Assembly: GCA_963699215.1 (NCBI GenBank)
Contig: OY969422.1
Span: 2,441,407-2,505,406 of the forward strand
DNA length: 64,000 nt
Direction: 5' to 3'
From: VRUE01 sp963699215
Lineage (GTDB): Bacteria; Actinomycetota; Thermoleophilia; Solirubrobacterales; 70-9
Shown: positions 1 through 9,657 of the stretch, one piece after another
How positions within the stretch are numbered: the stretch's first letter is position 1
Layout: each line of letters begins with the position of its first letter
Translations under genes and position numbers: made by a program
Notes under the pieces: generated by a model
What the model was told of the DNA's origin: nothing
Seen by the model: the letters and a program-made list of their open reading frames with translations, nothing else
Database searches by the model: none

Positions 1-533
1 GGCTCGGCGATCGCGGCCAGCTCGGCGATCTGGCCGGCCCCGCGCATCGCCATCTCCAGCACCAGCAGCTCGGTGTCCGGCGGCGCTTCGAGCAGGGTCA
101 GCGGCAGGCCGATCTCGGTGTTGAGGTTCTCCCGGTTGGCGTGGACGCGGCCCGGCAGCAGCGCCCGCGCGATGTCCTTGACCGAGGTCTTGCCGACCGA
201 GCCGGTGACGCCGACCACGCGGGCACCGAGCTCGCGGCGCCAGGCGCGCGCCAGCGCCTGCAGGGCCACCAGCGGGTCCTCGACCGCAAAGACCCAGGCG
301 CCGTCGAGCCCGCCCGGTGCGGCCCGGGCCGACCACCACGCCCCAGGCACCGGCGGCGATCGCGGCCGGGGCGAACTCGCCGCCGTCGACCCGCTCGCCG
401 CGCAGGCCGAAGAAGAGGTCCCCCGCGCCCGCCTCAGCCGAGTCGATGACCCCCGCCGCGGCTCGCCGGGCTCGCCGCGCGCGACGATCTCCGCCCCGAG
501 CGCCGCTGCGATCTGCTCCGGCGAGAGGTTCAC
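1..533 (-). CDS. murF: MurF, UDP-MurNAc-tripeptide:D-Ala-D-Ala ligase, 5' part, frameshifted
   Basis: This is the N-terminal part of the cytoplasmic ligase that adds D-Ala-D-Ala to the peptidoglycan precursor; the rest lies beyond the window edge. The recognisable segments are GVTGSVGKTSVKD (the ATP-binding P-loop) and, at the window edge, HANRENLNTEIGLPLT, both typical of MurF. The GTG start is chosen because it overlaps the murE stop (GTGA). The frame breaks near 460 and again near 310. The reading frame is restored on both sides of each break, so one-base errors are more likely than real decay. It follows murE in the dcw cluster, as in most bacteria. Confidence 0.85.
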   Translation of the reverse strand, partial: MNLSPEQIAAALGAEIVARGEPGEPRRGSSTRLRRARGTSSSACAASGSTAASSPRPRSPPVPGAWWSARAAPGGLDGAWVFAVEDPLVALQALARAWRRELGARVVGVTGSVGKTSVKDIARALLPGRVHANRENLNTEIGLPLTLLEAPPDTELLVLEMAMRGAGQIAELAAIAE

Positions 534-1974
534 GCCACGCCCGGCCGCAGCTCCTCGCGCGCCACCTCGCGGTCGTCGAAGGGGATCTTGCGGCCCTCCT
601 CGAACTCCTGGCCCTGCTCGTGCCCCTTGCCGGCGATCACCACGGTGTCGCCGGGCTCGGCGCGGCGAGAGCGCCAGCGCGATCGCGGCCCGGCGGTCGA
701 CCTCGACCTCGACCCCTGCCCTGTCACCGATCCCGGCGAGGATCTCGGCGACGATCGCCTCCGGGTCCTCCGAGCGCGGGTTGTCGGAGGTGACGATCGC
801 CAGGTCCGAGAGCTCGGCGCCGGCCCGGCCCATCTGCGGCCGCTTGTCGCGGTCGCGGTCGCCGCCGGCGCCGAAGACCGAGATCAGCCCGCCCCTCGGT
901 CAGCCGCCGCGCCGCCCGCAGCACGTTCTCCAGCGAGTCGGGCGTGTGGGCGTAGTCGACGAGGACCGCGAACGGCTGTCCCTCGTCGATCGGCTCGAAG
1001 CGCCCGGGCGGAGGCGCGGCCCGGGCCAAGCCCGCCGCCGCCGCCTCTGGCTCGACCCCGAGCGCCACGGCCGCCGCAAACGCTCCCAGCGCGTTGGCGA
1101 CGTTGAAGTCGCCCGGCAGCCCGGTCCGCACCCGTACCCCGCCGCCGCCGCCGACGGTGAACGTCGCCCCGCTCGCATCGAGGGAGACGTCGTGGGCCGA
1201 GAAGTCGGCGTCGGCGCCCGCGGCGGAGAAGGTGAGGCACTCGAACTCGTCCGCGAGGCGCCGCCCGTAGGGGTCGTCGACGTTGACGATCGCCTTGCCG
1301 GGCTCCATCGCGAACAGCAGCCGCTTCGACTGGAAGTAGTCCTCCATGTCGGCGTGGAAGTCGAGGTGGTCCTGGGTCAGGTTGGTGAAGAGGGCGATGC
1401 CGAAGCGGATCGCGTCGCCGCGGTGCAGGACCAGCGCGTGCGAGGAGACCTCCATCGCGCAGGCGCGGTCGCCAGCGTCGAGCATGCGCCGGAAGGTCGC
1501 CTGCAGGTCGATCGCCTCCGGCGTGGTCCGCTCGACCTCCTCCTCTGCCCCGCCGACGACCTGCTTCACCGTTCCCAGCAGCCCGCACCGCACCCCCGCC
1601 GACTCGAGGATCTCGCGCAGCAGGAACGCCGTGGTCGTCTTCCCGTTGGTCCCGGTGAGCCCGACCACGCGCAGCTCCGCCGTCGGGTCGCCGAAGAAGG
1701 CGGCCGCCATCGGCGCCATCGCCGCCCGCGCATCGGGGACGACGACCTGAGCCACCCCCAACTCCAGCTCACGCTCGACCACCAGCGCCGCCGCTCCGGC
1801 CTCGACCGCCGCAGCGGCGAACTCATGACCGTCGACCCGCTCTCCGGGCACGCAGAAGAAAAGCGTCCCGGGCCCGACCCTGCGACTGTCGTAGGCAAGC
1901 TCCTCGACCTCGACGGTGCCGTCGCCGACGATCCTGGCTCCCTCAGCTACGCGGCCGAGCTCTTCCAATCTCAC
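530..1974 (-). CDS. murE: MurE, UDP-MurNAc-tripeptide synthetase (meso-DAP type), frameshifted
   Basis: Cytoplasmic ATP-dependent ligase adding the third stem-peptide residue. The P-loop reads GLTGTNGKTTT and is followed by TTPEA and SSHAL motifs. A DNPR motif, the meso-diaminopimelate specificity signature, is encoded at 774-785 and predicts a DAP-type wall. The C-terminus VIAGKGHEQGQEF is classic MurE. The frame breaks near 895 and again at about 665-725; the three pieces are collinear and complementary. The start is a GTG giving VRLEELGRVAEG. An ATG further upstream would add a low-complexity tail from the intergenic palindrome, so it was not used. Confidence 0.88.
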
Positions 1975-1987
1975 GGCGGCGATTGTA

Positions 1988-2113
1988 GGCCGGAGGTCGG
2001 GTGCCCCTCCAGCGCAGCGGCGTCCTGTTTTCCGCCCCACCTGCGCCCACGGACAGCCGCAAGCGCCCCCGGCGGAAAACCCAGCAAGCAGGAGGGACGC
2101 CCGACCTCCGGCC
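1988..2113. repeat. Nested inverted repeat between ftsI and murE
   Basis: Outer arms at 1988-2010 and 2091-2113 are complementary at 21 of 23 positions. Inner arms at 2027-2036 and 2071-2080 are a perfect 10-bp match. In mRNA this would form a two-tier hairpin starting three bases after the ftsI stop and ending 14 bases before the murE GTG. It has no U-tract. It could be an attenuator, an mRNA-processing structure or a REP-like element. Confidence 0.75.
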
Positions 2114-2115
2114 CG

Positions 2116-3768
2116 CTATTCCTGCGGCACTCCGAGATACGGAAGAGCGAAGGCCGCGATCTCGCCAAATGCCGGCGCCGCGACCGATCCGCCGTAGATG
2201 TCCCCCTGCGGCTGGTCGACGATCACCGCGACGAGCAGGCGCGGGTCCTGCGCCGGAGCGAAGCCGATGAACGAGGCGACGTACTTGGTCTCCGAGTAGG
2301 TGCCGTTTTCGGCGACCTCGGCGGTGCCGGTCTTGCCGGCCAGGGTGTAGCCGGGGACGCTGACCTCCGAGGCGGTGCCGCCGGGGGCGAGCACGCCCTC
2401 CAGCATCGTCCGCACCTGCTCGGCGACGACGGGGTCGATGATCCGGCGGCCGCGCGGCTCGGGCACGGCCTCCTCGCCGACCCGCTCGATCAGCCGCGGC
2501 CGTCGCAGGATGCCGCCGTTGGCGATCGCGGCGTAGCCGGCGATCATCTGCATCGGCGTCACCGAGAGGCCCTGGCCGATCGGCAGGTTGCCCATCGTCG
2601 AGCCGGAGTAGTCCTCCAGCGCCGGCACGATCCCCTGCTCCTCGGCCGGGAACTGGACGCCGGTCGGACGGCCGAAGCCGAAGCGCTCGATCCAGCGGCT
2701 GAATTTCTCGCTGCCCATCTGCAGGCCGATCGTGACCGCACCCACGTTGGAGGAGTGGGCGAGGATTTCGGCGACCGACATCGTCGCGGTGCCGCGCGGG
2801 TGCGACTCCTCGATCGTGCGGTCGGCGACCTGGATCGTCGGCGCCAGCGTGAAGTAGGTCTCGGGGGTGACTTCCTTTTCCTCGAGCGCCGCCGCGACGG
2901 TGAAGGCCTTGAAGGTCGAGCCGGGCTCGTAGGTGAAGCCGGTGGCCCGGTTGATCAGGTCGTCCGGGTCGGCGTTCTCGAGGTCGGTCGGGTCGACGGG
3001 CGGCCAGTTGGCCATCGCCAGCAGCTTCGAGCTGCGCGGGTCCATGACGATCGCCGTGGCGCCCTTCGGCGCGTAGGCTTCGCCGACTTCGGCCAGCGCC
3101 TCCTCGGCCTTCTCCTCGATCGCTGGGTCGAGCGTCAGCTTGAGGTCCTCGCCGTCGTCTGCCTCGCTCGCCGTTTCCAGCCGGATCGGCTCGCCGAGCG
3201 CGTCCTTGACGATCCGTCGCTCTCCGTCAGTGCCGTGCAGGACGTCGTCCTCGCCGGCCTCGAGCCCGGTCAGGCCCTGGTTTTCGTCGCCGACCGCACC
3301 GATCGTCTGCGCCGCCAGCTCGCCCTGCGGGTAGGTGCGGCTGCTGTCGGGCAGCTCGCCGATCCCGGGCAGCTCGAGCCGGGCGACCCGGGCCGCGCTG
3401 GGCAGGTCGACCTTGCGCGCGACGTAGGAGAAGCCCGAGTCCTCGGTGAGGCTCTTCAGCACCTCGCTCTCCTCCATGTCGAGGATCGAGGCCAGCTTTG
3501 CCGCCGCCTGCCCCGGGCGCTTTACCTGGTACGGGGTGGCGTAGATCGTCTTCGCGTCTTCGGAGACAGCCAGCGGGTTGCCGAAACGGTCGAGCAGGCT
3601 GCCGCGCAGCCCCGGGACGGTGACCATCTCGGTCTGCTGGTAGGTGGCTTCCGAGGCGAGCTTGGCGCCCTGCACCCCCTGCAGCCAGAAGGCGCGCCCG
3701 GCGATAGCGAGGAAGCAGAGTAGGAAGCCGGCGAAGAGGAGGCCGATCCTGCGCTCGATCGTGCGCAT
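2116..3768 (-). CDS. ftsI: FtsI/PBP3-type penicillin-binding protein 2 (class B transpeptidase)
   Basis: Septal peptidoglycan transpeptidase anchored by one N-terminal membrane segment (about residues 8-28, LLFAGFLLCFLAIAGRAFWL). The PBP dimerisation region follows, then the transpeptidase domain. Catalytic motifs are complete: STFK at 284-287 with the acyl-accepting serine, SSN at 339-341 and KTG at 479-481. The 550-residue length is normal for the family. It sits between ftsL and murE, the standard dcw position. This gene is intact, unlike its neighbours, and no PASTA domain follows. Confidence 0.95.
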   Translation of the reverse strand: MRTIERRIGLLFAGFLLCFLAIAGRAFWLQGVQGAKLASEATYQQTEMVTVPGLRGSLLDRFGNPLAVSEDAKTIYATPYQVKRPGQAAAKLASILDMEESEVLKSLTEDSGFSYVARKVDLPSAARVARLELPGIGELPDSSRTYPQGELAAQTIGAVGDENQGLTGLEAGEDDVLHGTDGERRIVKDALGEPIRLETASEADDGEDLKLTLDPAIEEKAEEALAEVGEAYAPKGATAIVMDPRSSKLLAMANWPPVDPTDLENADPDDLINRATGFTYEPGSTFKAFTVAAALEEKEVTPETYFTLAPTIQVADRTIEESHPRGTATMSVAEILAHSSNVGAVTIGLQMGSEKFSRWIERFGFGRPTGVQFPAEEQGIVPALEDYSGSTMGNLPIGQGLSVTPMQMIAGYAAIANGGILRRPRLIERVGEEAVPEPRGRRIIDPVVAEQVRTMLEGVLAPGGTASEVSVPGYTLAGKTGTAEVAENGTYSETKYVASFIGFAPAQDPRLLVAVIVDQPQGDIYGGSVAAPAFGEIAAFALPYLGVPQE

Positions 3769-3774
3769 CGGCGC

Positions 3775-4318
3775 CTAGTAGCCAATCCGGCGGCAGCCAG
3801 GCGCCGCGCCGCGGTCTCGACATCGCCCGGGCTCGCCCGAATGGCGCCGACGACGTCGACCGGGGCGGCGCTAAGGCCGAGGGCCGCTGCTTCGTGACGG
3901 ATCCGCCCCGCGCCGTACTTCTGCGCCTCGCGACCGCGCAAGAGCGAGTTCTCCTCTTCGAGCGCCTGGATGTTCTGGGCGATCTGGCCGGCGCCGGCGG
4001 CGAGGCTGAGGGTGACGACGTTGAGCGCGACGATTCCGACCAGGAGCACGCCCAGCACGGCGATCCAGGCGCGGCCGCGGGTCAGCCGCACCATCAGGCC
4101 CGAGTCGGGCAGGTGGCGGACGGCGATCGCGGTGCCGACCGCGAGCGGGATCAGCTGGCCGCCGGGGCGGCGGACGGGCGCCGTGCGACGCGCCGGCTTG
4201 CGGGCCGGGGCCGGTTTGCGGGCCGGCGCCGGCTGCGGAGCAGGGCCGGCCGTTTGCGGCGCGGCGGCCGAGCGGGTGCGGCGGCGGCGCTTGCGGGCGG
4301 TCGCGGCGGGGCGGCCAT
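3775..4318 (-). CDS. ftsL: FtsL-like septum protein, probably frameshifted at both ends
   Basis: Small bitopic division protein. A basic Ala/Pro/Arg/Lys-rich cytoplasmic tail (repeats of PARKPA) precedes a membrane segment, AWIAVLGVLLVGIVALNVVTL, then a coiled-coil-like stretch, QNIQALEEENSLLRGREAQK. This layout and the position between rsmH and ftsI identify it as FtsL. The proposed ATG overlaps the probable rsmH stop. As read, the frame breaks near 4310 in the basic tail, and the main frame runs on into ftsI as far as 3522. The natural stop is probably the TAG at 3775-3777, reached by a one-base correction. An internal ATG at 4094 is an alternative start. Confidence 0.6.
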
Positions 4319-5275
4319 CAGGCGACGCTCCCGGCCGCGTTGCGCCTCGGCGATCTTCACCGCGACCCGCAGGTGGGCCGAGCGCGAGCGCGGGTTGGCC
4401 GCGACCTCCGCCGCGCTCCGGCGCGACCGCGCGGCGGGTCAGCAGCTCGGCCTCGGGCTCGTGGCCGCAGACGCAGACCGGCAGCTCGGGCGGGCAGACG
4501 CAGCCGCGGGCTCGCTCGGCGAGGAACTGCTTGACCGGCCGGTCCTCGAGCGAGTGGAAGGAGATCGCCGCGAAGCGACCGCCGAGCGGCAGCATCTACC
4601 AGGCCAGCGGCAGCGCGTCGTCGAGCGAGTCGAGCTCGCCGTTGACCGCGATCCGGATCGCCTGGAAGCTGCGCTTGGCCGGGTGGCCGCCGCCGAAGCG
4701 GGCCGAGGCCGGCATCCCGGCCTTGATCGCGGCGACCAGCTCGGAGGTCGTGCGCAGCGGGCGCCGGCGGACGATCTCGCGGGCGATCCCGCCGGCGTAG
4801 CGCTCCTCGCCGAAGCGGCGCAGCACCTGGGCGATCCGCGACTCCGGCCACTCGTTGACGAGGTCGGCGGCGTCGAACTGCTGGCGCGTGTCCATCCGCA
4901 TGTCGAGCGGCGCGTCGTAGGAATAGGAGAAGCCCCGCTCCCAGGCGTCGACCTGCATCGAGGACATTCCGAGGTCCATGAAGACCATGTCTGGGCGTAT
5001 GCCTTCGCCGCGCAGGGTCCGAAGACCTTCCGCGAAGTCGGAGCCGAGGAAGCGGGTGCGGCAGGGGACCTCGGCGGCGAAGCGCGGCGAAGCGGGCCTC
5101 CGCCGCGGGGTCGCGGTCGATCGCGATCAGCGTCCCGCGCGGCCCGAGCTGCGGCGGCGACGCGCCGGGCGTGGCCGCCGCCGCCGAAGGTGCAGTCGAC
5201 GGCGGTCTGCCCCGGCTCGGGGCGCCAGCAGGCGAGCCAGCTCTGGGCGAGGACGGGCTCGTGCTCGGTGGGCAT
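4318..5275 (-). CDS. rsmH: RsmH (MraW), 16S rRNA m4C1402 methyltransferase, with frameshifts and an in-frame stop
   Basis: SAM-dependent methyltransferase for C1402 of 16S rRNA. The N-terminus MPTEHEPVLAQSW and the SAM-binding VDCTFGGGGHAR are diagnostic, followed by MVFMDLGMSSMQVD, FSYSYDAPLDMRM and ISFHSLEDRPVKQF. The frame breaks near 5150, 5090, 5000 and 4420. A TAG at 4596-4598 interrupts the otherwise continuous segment before MLPLGGRF, where the family normally has a glutamate-type codon. The C-terminus ANPRSRSAHLRVA is typical. The gene is conserved and normally present once, so sequence error is the likelier explanation. Confidence 0.8.
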
Positions 5276-5345
5276 ATAGAAGCAGGGTTGCGCTCGTCTG
5301 TGCGACGGGCTGCGGGTGGGCTCGCTCGGCATGGAGCTCTCATGA

Positions 5346-5786
5346 TCACGCAGTCGCTCCGCTGCGGCCAGGCCCTCGGCGATCTCGGGCGCGGCGGCGT
5401 CGAGCTCCTCCTCCTGCTTCGCCCAGGCCTCGGCGTTCCAGATCTCCAGGTACTCGCCGGCGCCGATCACGACGCAGGGCCGTCGAGGCCGGCGTGCTCG
5501 ATCAGCGGCTTGGGGACGCGGATGCGGCCGGCGGAGTCGAGCTTCTCGTCGAAGGAGCCGCCGTGGAAGCGGCGGCGCAGCTGGCGCGCGTCGCGCCGAA
5601 GGGGCTGTGCGGCGAGAGGAAGCGGTCGGAGAGCTGCTCGAACTCCTCGGTCGTGTGCACCCAGACGCAGGGGTCGAAGCCCTTGGAGAGAACGATTCCG
5701 TCGGCGAGCGCGGCGCGGAAGCGCGAGGGAACCGTGAGCCGATCCTTGGAGTCGAGGCTGTGCTCGTAGAGACCCCGAAAAGCCAC
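5346..5786 (-). CDS. mraZ: MraZ, transcriptional regulator of the division cluster, frameshifted
   Basis: DNA-binding protein with two SpoVT/AbrB-like repeats that represses its own dcw operon. The first repeat starts FRGLYEHSLDSKDRLTVPSRF and the second contains FDEKLDSAGRIRVP. The GTG start has an AAAGGA ribosome site about 10 bases upstream. The frame breaks near 5590 and 5470. As read, the last frame runs without a stop into rsmH; a third one-base shift would end the protein at the TGA at 5346-5348, giving about 146 residues, the usual family length. Its operator is visible upstream. Confidence 0.82.
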
Positions 5787-5885
5787 CTCGGTGAGTCCTT
5801 TCTGGCGGAGGGCCGGAAAAGAGTTGGGACCGGAGTGATGAGGTGGGAGGAGCCTCACCACCCCGGTCCTGGGCTTCAACTCGAT

Positions 5886-5918
5886 CGCCACAATAACCCA
5901 CTTCCTCCCACTTTGCAA
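5886..5918 (-). promoter_or_regulatory. dcw promoter with three-repeat MraZ box
   Basis: On the minus strand a -35 TTGCAA (5913-5918) is followed by a 17-base spacer and a -10 TATTGT (5890-5895). Direct repeats TGGGA, TGGGT and TGGCG begin at exact 10-base intervals (5906-5910, 5896-5900, 5886-5890), each separated by five bases. This is the arrangement known for MraZ operators, placed so that MraZ would block the promoter. A leader of about 100 bases precedes the mraZ GTG. Confidence 0.75.
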
Positions 5919-5978
5919 CACGACCTCCCCTGCAACCCGATCCGCATCCGCAAGCTGCGCACGTTGCAGCGTGCTAGG

Positions 5979-6842
5979 GTGGCGCCGCGAGCCGTCCGAC
6001 CGCCGCCGACCGCCCGACGACGCCGACGACCTGCGCGGCTTCCACTTCCGCTGCTGCTGCGGCAAGACGCTCGACCTGGGTCCTGCTCGGGGCCGCCGTC
6101 GCTGCTGCGGCAGCGGCCGGCGCCGATCCTGGTCGGCCCGGCGATCGGCGGCGCGGCCGGCGTCGGCCGCCTTCCTGCTCGGCGCTGCTCGTCGTCTTCG
6201 CGATCGCCGACTCGCGCGCCGAGGACGCCTTCTTCAACGTCTACGCCGAGCAGCGCGGGATGGTCGAACTAGGCGGCAGGCGCCGCTGCCGCAGGCGACG
6301 CCGCTGCTGCGCAAGGGCGACGACCGCTACGCCGAGCGGACGCTCTCGCGGCCCGCTCGGCGACGGCGTCGAGGGGATCCTCGCCCTCTACACCTACGAG
6401 GAGGAGACGACCGACAGCAAGGGCAACCGCCAGACCAACTACTACCGCTACACCGTCGGCCTGGCCGAGGTCCCGGAGTGCGCCGAGCTTCGTCCCCGAG
6501 CTCTACTGCCAGCGCAAGTTCGGCCTGCGGGCCCTGGAGAAGCTCGAGGACGTCTTCCGCGGCCGAAGGAGCGGGTGAAGCTGGAGAGCGAGGCGCTCGA
6601 CGAGCAGCTACGAGATCTTCGCCGGCAAGGAGCAGGACGCGAACTGGCTGCGCCAGCTCTTCTCCCCCACCTTCATCGTCTGGCTGACCGACTCGGCCCC
6701 GGAGAAGTTCGCCTTCGAGCTCGTCGACGGCACCCTCTGCTGCTACGTCAGCGGCCACAAGAAGAACGGCCGCCGAGCTCGACGCGATCCGCGCCGCCAC
6801 CGCCGCGGTCGCCACCCGCTGCGCGAAGAGTCGCTGGAGTAA
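5979..6842 (+). pseudogene. Predicted membrane protein of unknown function, several frameshifts
   Basis: The family is not recognised. Pieced across frames, it has a cysteine-containing N-terminus (FHFRCCCGKTLDLG), two hydrophobic Ala/Gly/Val-rich stretches (about 6085-6200), then a soluble domain with ILALYTYEEETTDSKGNRQ, KFGLRALEKLEDVF, ERVKLESEALDEQYEIFAGK and FIVWLTDSAPEKFAFELVDG. The last segment probably reads VATRLREESLE before the TAA at 6840-6842. At least four indels separate the pieces. It is divergent from mraZ and convergent with tadC. Coding bias and the continuity of the pieces suggest a real gene that is badly sequenced; the start is approximate. Confidence 0.5.
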
Positions 6843-6889
6843 CCGAGGCGCATTACTTTCCCCTGGTTCAGAAAGGCGCCCCGGCGAGG

Positions 6890-7691
6890 TCAGAAGCCGG
6901 CGAGCAGGACGTCGGCGTTGGCGATCAGGGCGGCGGCGATCATCAGCAGGACCGAGGGGACGAGGACGAGGGCGACGACGAGCTGGATCTTCGGCGCGGC
7001 GCGGGCGGCGCGCTCCTCGACCGCGCGGCGCTGGTCGCGGCGCAGGGCGGCGGCCTGGCGGCGCAGCTGCTCGGCGAGCGGCGAGCCGAAGCGGCGCGAG
7101 CGCTCGATCGCGGCGACCAGGGTCGCCATCTCGCCCCCGGGCACGCGCTCGCGCAGCGACGCGAGAGCGCCGGTCGAGAGGCACGCCGCAGCCGAGCTCG
7201 GCGACGCAGACCCGCAGCTCGTCCGCCAGCGGGCCCGCTGCCGGCGCGGGCGAGCTGCGGCGAGGCCGGCGGCCGGACTGCGGCCGGCGGCCGCGCTGAC
7301 CGCGAGCAGGTCGAGGGCGTCGGGCAGGGCGGCGAGCAAGCGGCGGCGCCGGCGGCGCGCCTCGCGCTCGAGCAGCGCGTCGGGGACGAGGAAGCCCGGC
7401 AGCGGCAGGCGATCGCGACGAGCAGCGCAGTCGACCCGGCGCCGCCGGTGCGCGGCCAGCGGCAGCCGCCCGGCGGCCGCCGCCAGCTTCGCCGCAGCAC
7501 CGCGCCAGCGGAGCGCGCCCCAGGCCGGAGCGGCGCAACCGCTCCGGCAGCCCCAGCCGCAGCGCCGCCGCAGCCGAACGGCCGCGAGCCGACGGCAGCA
7601 GGCGACGCGCGCCCGCCCGGCGAGCAGCTCCCGCGCGGCGGCGACAGCCGAGCAGCACCGCGCATCGCCGCCAGCAGCCCGCGCCGCTCAC
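6890..7691 (-). CDS. tadC: TadC-like Flp pilus assembly membrane protein (GspF domain), frameshifted
   Basis: Inner-membrane platform protein of the Tad/Flp pilus machine. The intact C-terminal 149 residues contain the GspF-type segment LPDALDLLAVSAAAGRSPAAG, then ERSRRFGSPLAEQLRRQAAALRRDQRRAVEE (partly quoted) and a terminal membrane helix KIQLVVALVLVPSVLLMIAA. The N-terminal half, rich in Ala/Arg, is broken by several indels between about 7340 and 7600. A GTG start overlapping the tadB stop is proposed. It is the last gene of the Tad operon. Confidence 0.7.
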
Positions 7692-8550
7692 TCGACCACC
7701 CGGGCGAAGCGGCGGATCGCGACGAAGCCGGCGAGCTGCAGCGCGGCGGCGAGCGCCAGCAGCACCGCCGACGCCGGCGAGCCGAGCAGCCTCGGCGAGA
7801 AAGCCGGGCTGGATCAGCTCGGCGAAGAGGGCGCCGCCGCTCGGCATCGCCACCACCAGCAGGCCGGTGAAGCGCGCCTGCGCGGTCGCCGAGCGCGCGT
7901 CCTCGGCGACCCGGTCGCGCTCGGCGGCACCGGCGGCGAAGCGGCGCAGCAGGCCGGCCAGGTCGCCGCCGGCGAGCCGCTGGCTGAGCAGCGCCGCGGC
8001 GAAGGCGTCGACCCGCGTCGAGCGCATCCGCCGCCGCCAGGCCGTCGACCGCCGCGACCGTCGGCGCGCCGAGGTCGAGCTCGGCGCCGAGCCGCGCCAG
8101 CTCGACCGCCGGCGGGCCGTCGAGCGAAGGCCGCGGCGGCCGGGCAGCGAGGCGCGCAGCGAGCGACCGGCGCTGAGCGAGTCGGCGACCGCGGTCGCGA
8201 CTTCCGGCAGCGAGCGCTCGACCGCGCGCCGGTAGCGGCGGCGCCGGCTGCGATACGGCCCAGCCGGCGCGGCCGGGCCGGCGATCGCGAGCGGCAGCGC
8301 GGCCGCCGCGCCGCCGAGAAGCCAGCCGCCGGTCAGAGCCGCCGCGGCGCCGACCGCGGCCAGGCGGCGTCGCTCCAGGGTCGAGGGCGCGTATCCCTCG
8401 CTCGCCCGCCCGCCGCAGCGGCTCCAGGGCCAATCGCAGCCAGCGCGCCGCGGCCGGGCTCGCCAGCACGGCTTCGCGCGCCGCGAGCGCCGACAGGCCG
8501 CCGGCCGCAGCGCCGATCAGCGGCAACAGCATTCCCTGGGTGCCGCTCAT
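7688..8550 (-). CDS. tadB: TadB-like Flp pilus assembly membrane protein (GspF domain), frameshifted
   Basis: Second inner-membrane platform protein of the Tad pilus. The start MSGTQGMLLPLIGAAAGG gives an N-terminal hydrophobic region. The family motif TAVADSLSAGRSLRASL is present, followed by FAAALLSQRLAGGDLAGLLRR and a C-terminal membrane pair that includes GLLVVAMPSGGALFAELI and ends in FARVVE. Indels near 8400, 8120, 8030 and 7780 split the frame. It overlaps cpaF by four bases (ATGA), so translation is coupled. TadB and TadC together form the platform for the CpaF ATPase. Confidence 0.75.
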
Positions 8551-9652
8551 CGCACCTCTCCCACCTCGGCGATCTCGGTCACGCGCCGCGAGCCGTCGGC
8601 GCGCCGCTCGAGCTGGACGACGAGATCGATGCCGCGCCGGACCTGCTCGGCAACCGCCTCGTGCGGCAGCCCGAGACCCGCCATCAGCGCCAGCGTCTCC
8701 AGGCGCGCGAGCGCGTCGGCGGGCGAGTTGGCGTGCACGGTCGAGAGCGCTCCGTCGTGGCCGGTGTTGAGCGCGGTGAGCAGGTCGAGCGCCTCGGCTC
8801 CGCGCACCTCGCCGATCACGATCCGGTCCGGCCGCATCCGCAGCGCGTTGCGAAGCAGGTCGCGGATCGTCACCTCGCCCCTCCCCTCGACCCCCGCCGG
8901 CCGGCTCTCCAGGCGCACCACATGGCGGCTGCTGCAGCCGCAGCTCGGCGGCGTCCTCGATCGTCACCACCCGCTCGTCCGCGGCGACGAAGCTCGAGAG
9001 CGCGTTGAGCAGGGTCGTCTTGCCGGAGCCGGTGCCGCCGCTGACGAGGAGGCTGCGCCGCGCGCGGACAGCCTGCTCGAGCCGACTCGCGCTGCGACTC
9101 GTCGAGCGTGCCCAGCTCGACCAGCTCGCGCGGCCCGGGGCGGCTGGCGCCGAAGCGGCGGATCGAGAGCGCCGGCCCGTCGATCGCCAGCGGCGGAATC
9201 ACCACGTTGACCCGCGAGCCGTCGGCGAGTCGCGCGTCGACCATCGGGCTGAGCTCGTCGACCCGGCGGCCGAGCGGCGCGAGGATCCGCTCGATCGCGT
9301 TGCGCAGCTCCTCCTCGTCGGCGAAGCCGACCTCGATCGCCTCGATCCGCCCGTCGCGCTCGACGTAGACCCGGTGCGGCCCGTTGACCATCACCTCCTC
9401 GACCGTCGGGTCGGCCAGCAGGTCCTCGAGCGGCCCGAGCCCGACCTGTCGCGGAGCGATCCGCGCCACGAGCGCCTCGCGATCCTCGGCGCCGAGCAGC
9501 GCCGCCTCCTCGTCGACCAGCCCCCTCACCTGCTCGCCGAGCTCGCTCTCCCGGCCGCTCACCGGCCGCGGCCGCGCTCGCGGCGGCGCTCGATCAGCCG
9601 GCCCCGCAGCGCATCCGCCAGCTCCTCCAGGTGCCGCTCCCTCGCGCTGCAT
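8547..9652 (-). CDS. cpaF: CpaF/TadA-type secretion ATPase, frameshifted
   Basis: Hexameric GspE-family ATPase that powers pilin assembly. The N-terminal domain carries DLLADPTVEEVMVNGPHRVY and VNVVIPPLAIDGPALSIRRF, typical of CpaF. The C-terminal part has the Walker B region PDRIVIGEVRG, then ALNTGHDGALSTVHANS with the conserved histidine box. The Walker A stretch around 9010-9050 is split by an indel; the bases there still encode a glycine-rich GSGKT-like loop in another frame. Further breaks lie near 9600, 9080 and 8930. The start is an ATG five bases below the SAF gene stop; it is tentative because the first 30 residues are frame-broken. Confidence 0.8.
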
Positions 9653-9657
9653 CGGCC

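Noticed and set aside
73..3723. A 1216-codon plus-strand frame opposite murF, murE and ftsI
   Set aside because: It is antisense to recognisable cell-wall genes and its product is a low-complexity Arg/Pro/Gly/Asp-rich string, as expected from high-GC codon bias. Many similar shadows elsewhere were left out for the same reason.
4439..5470. Apparent MraZ-RsmH fusion in one reading frame
   Set aside because: A one-base correction ends MraZ at a normal length, RsmH has its own family start, and the region is full of indels. A true fusion is improbable.
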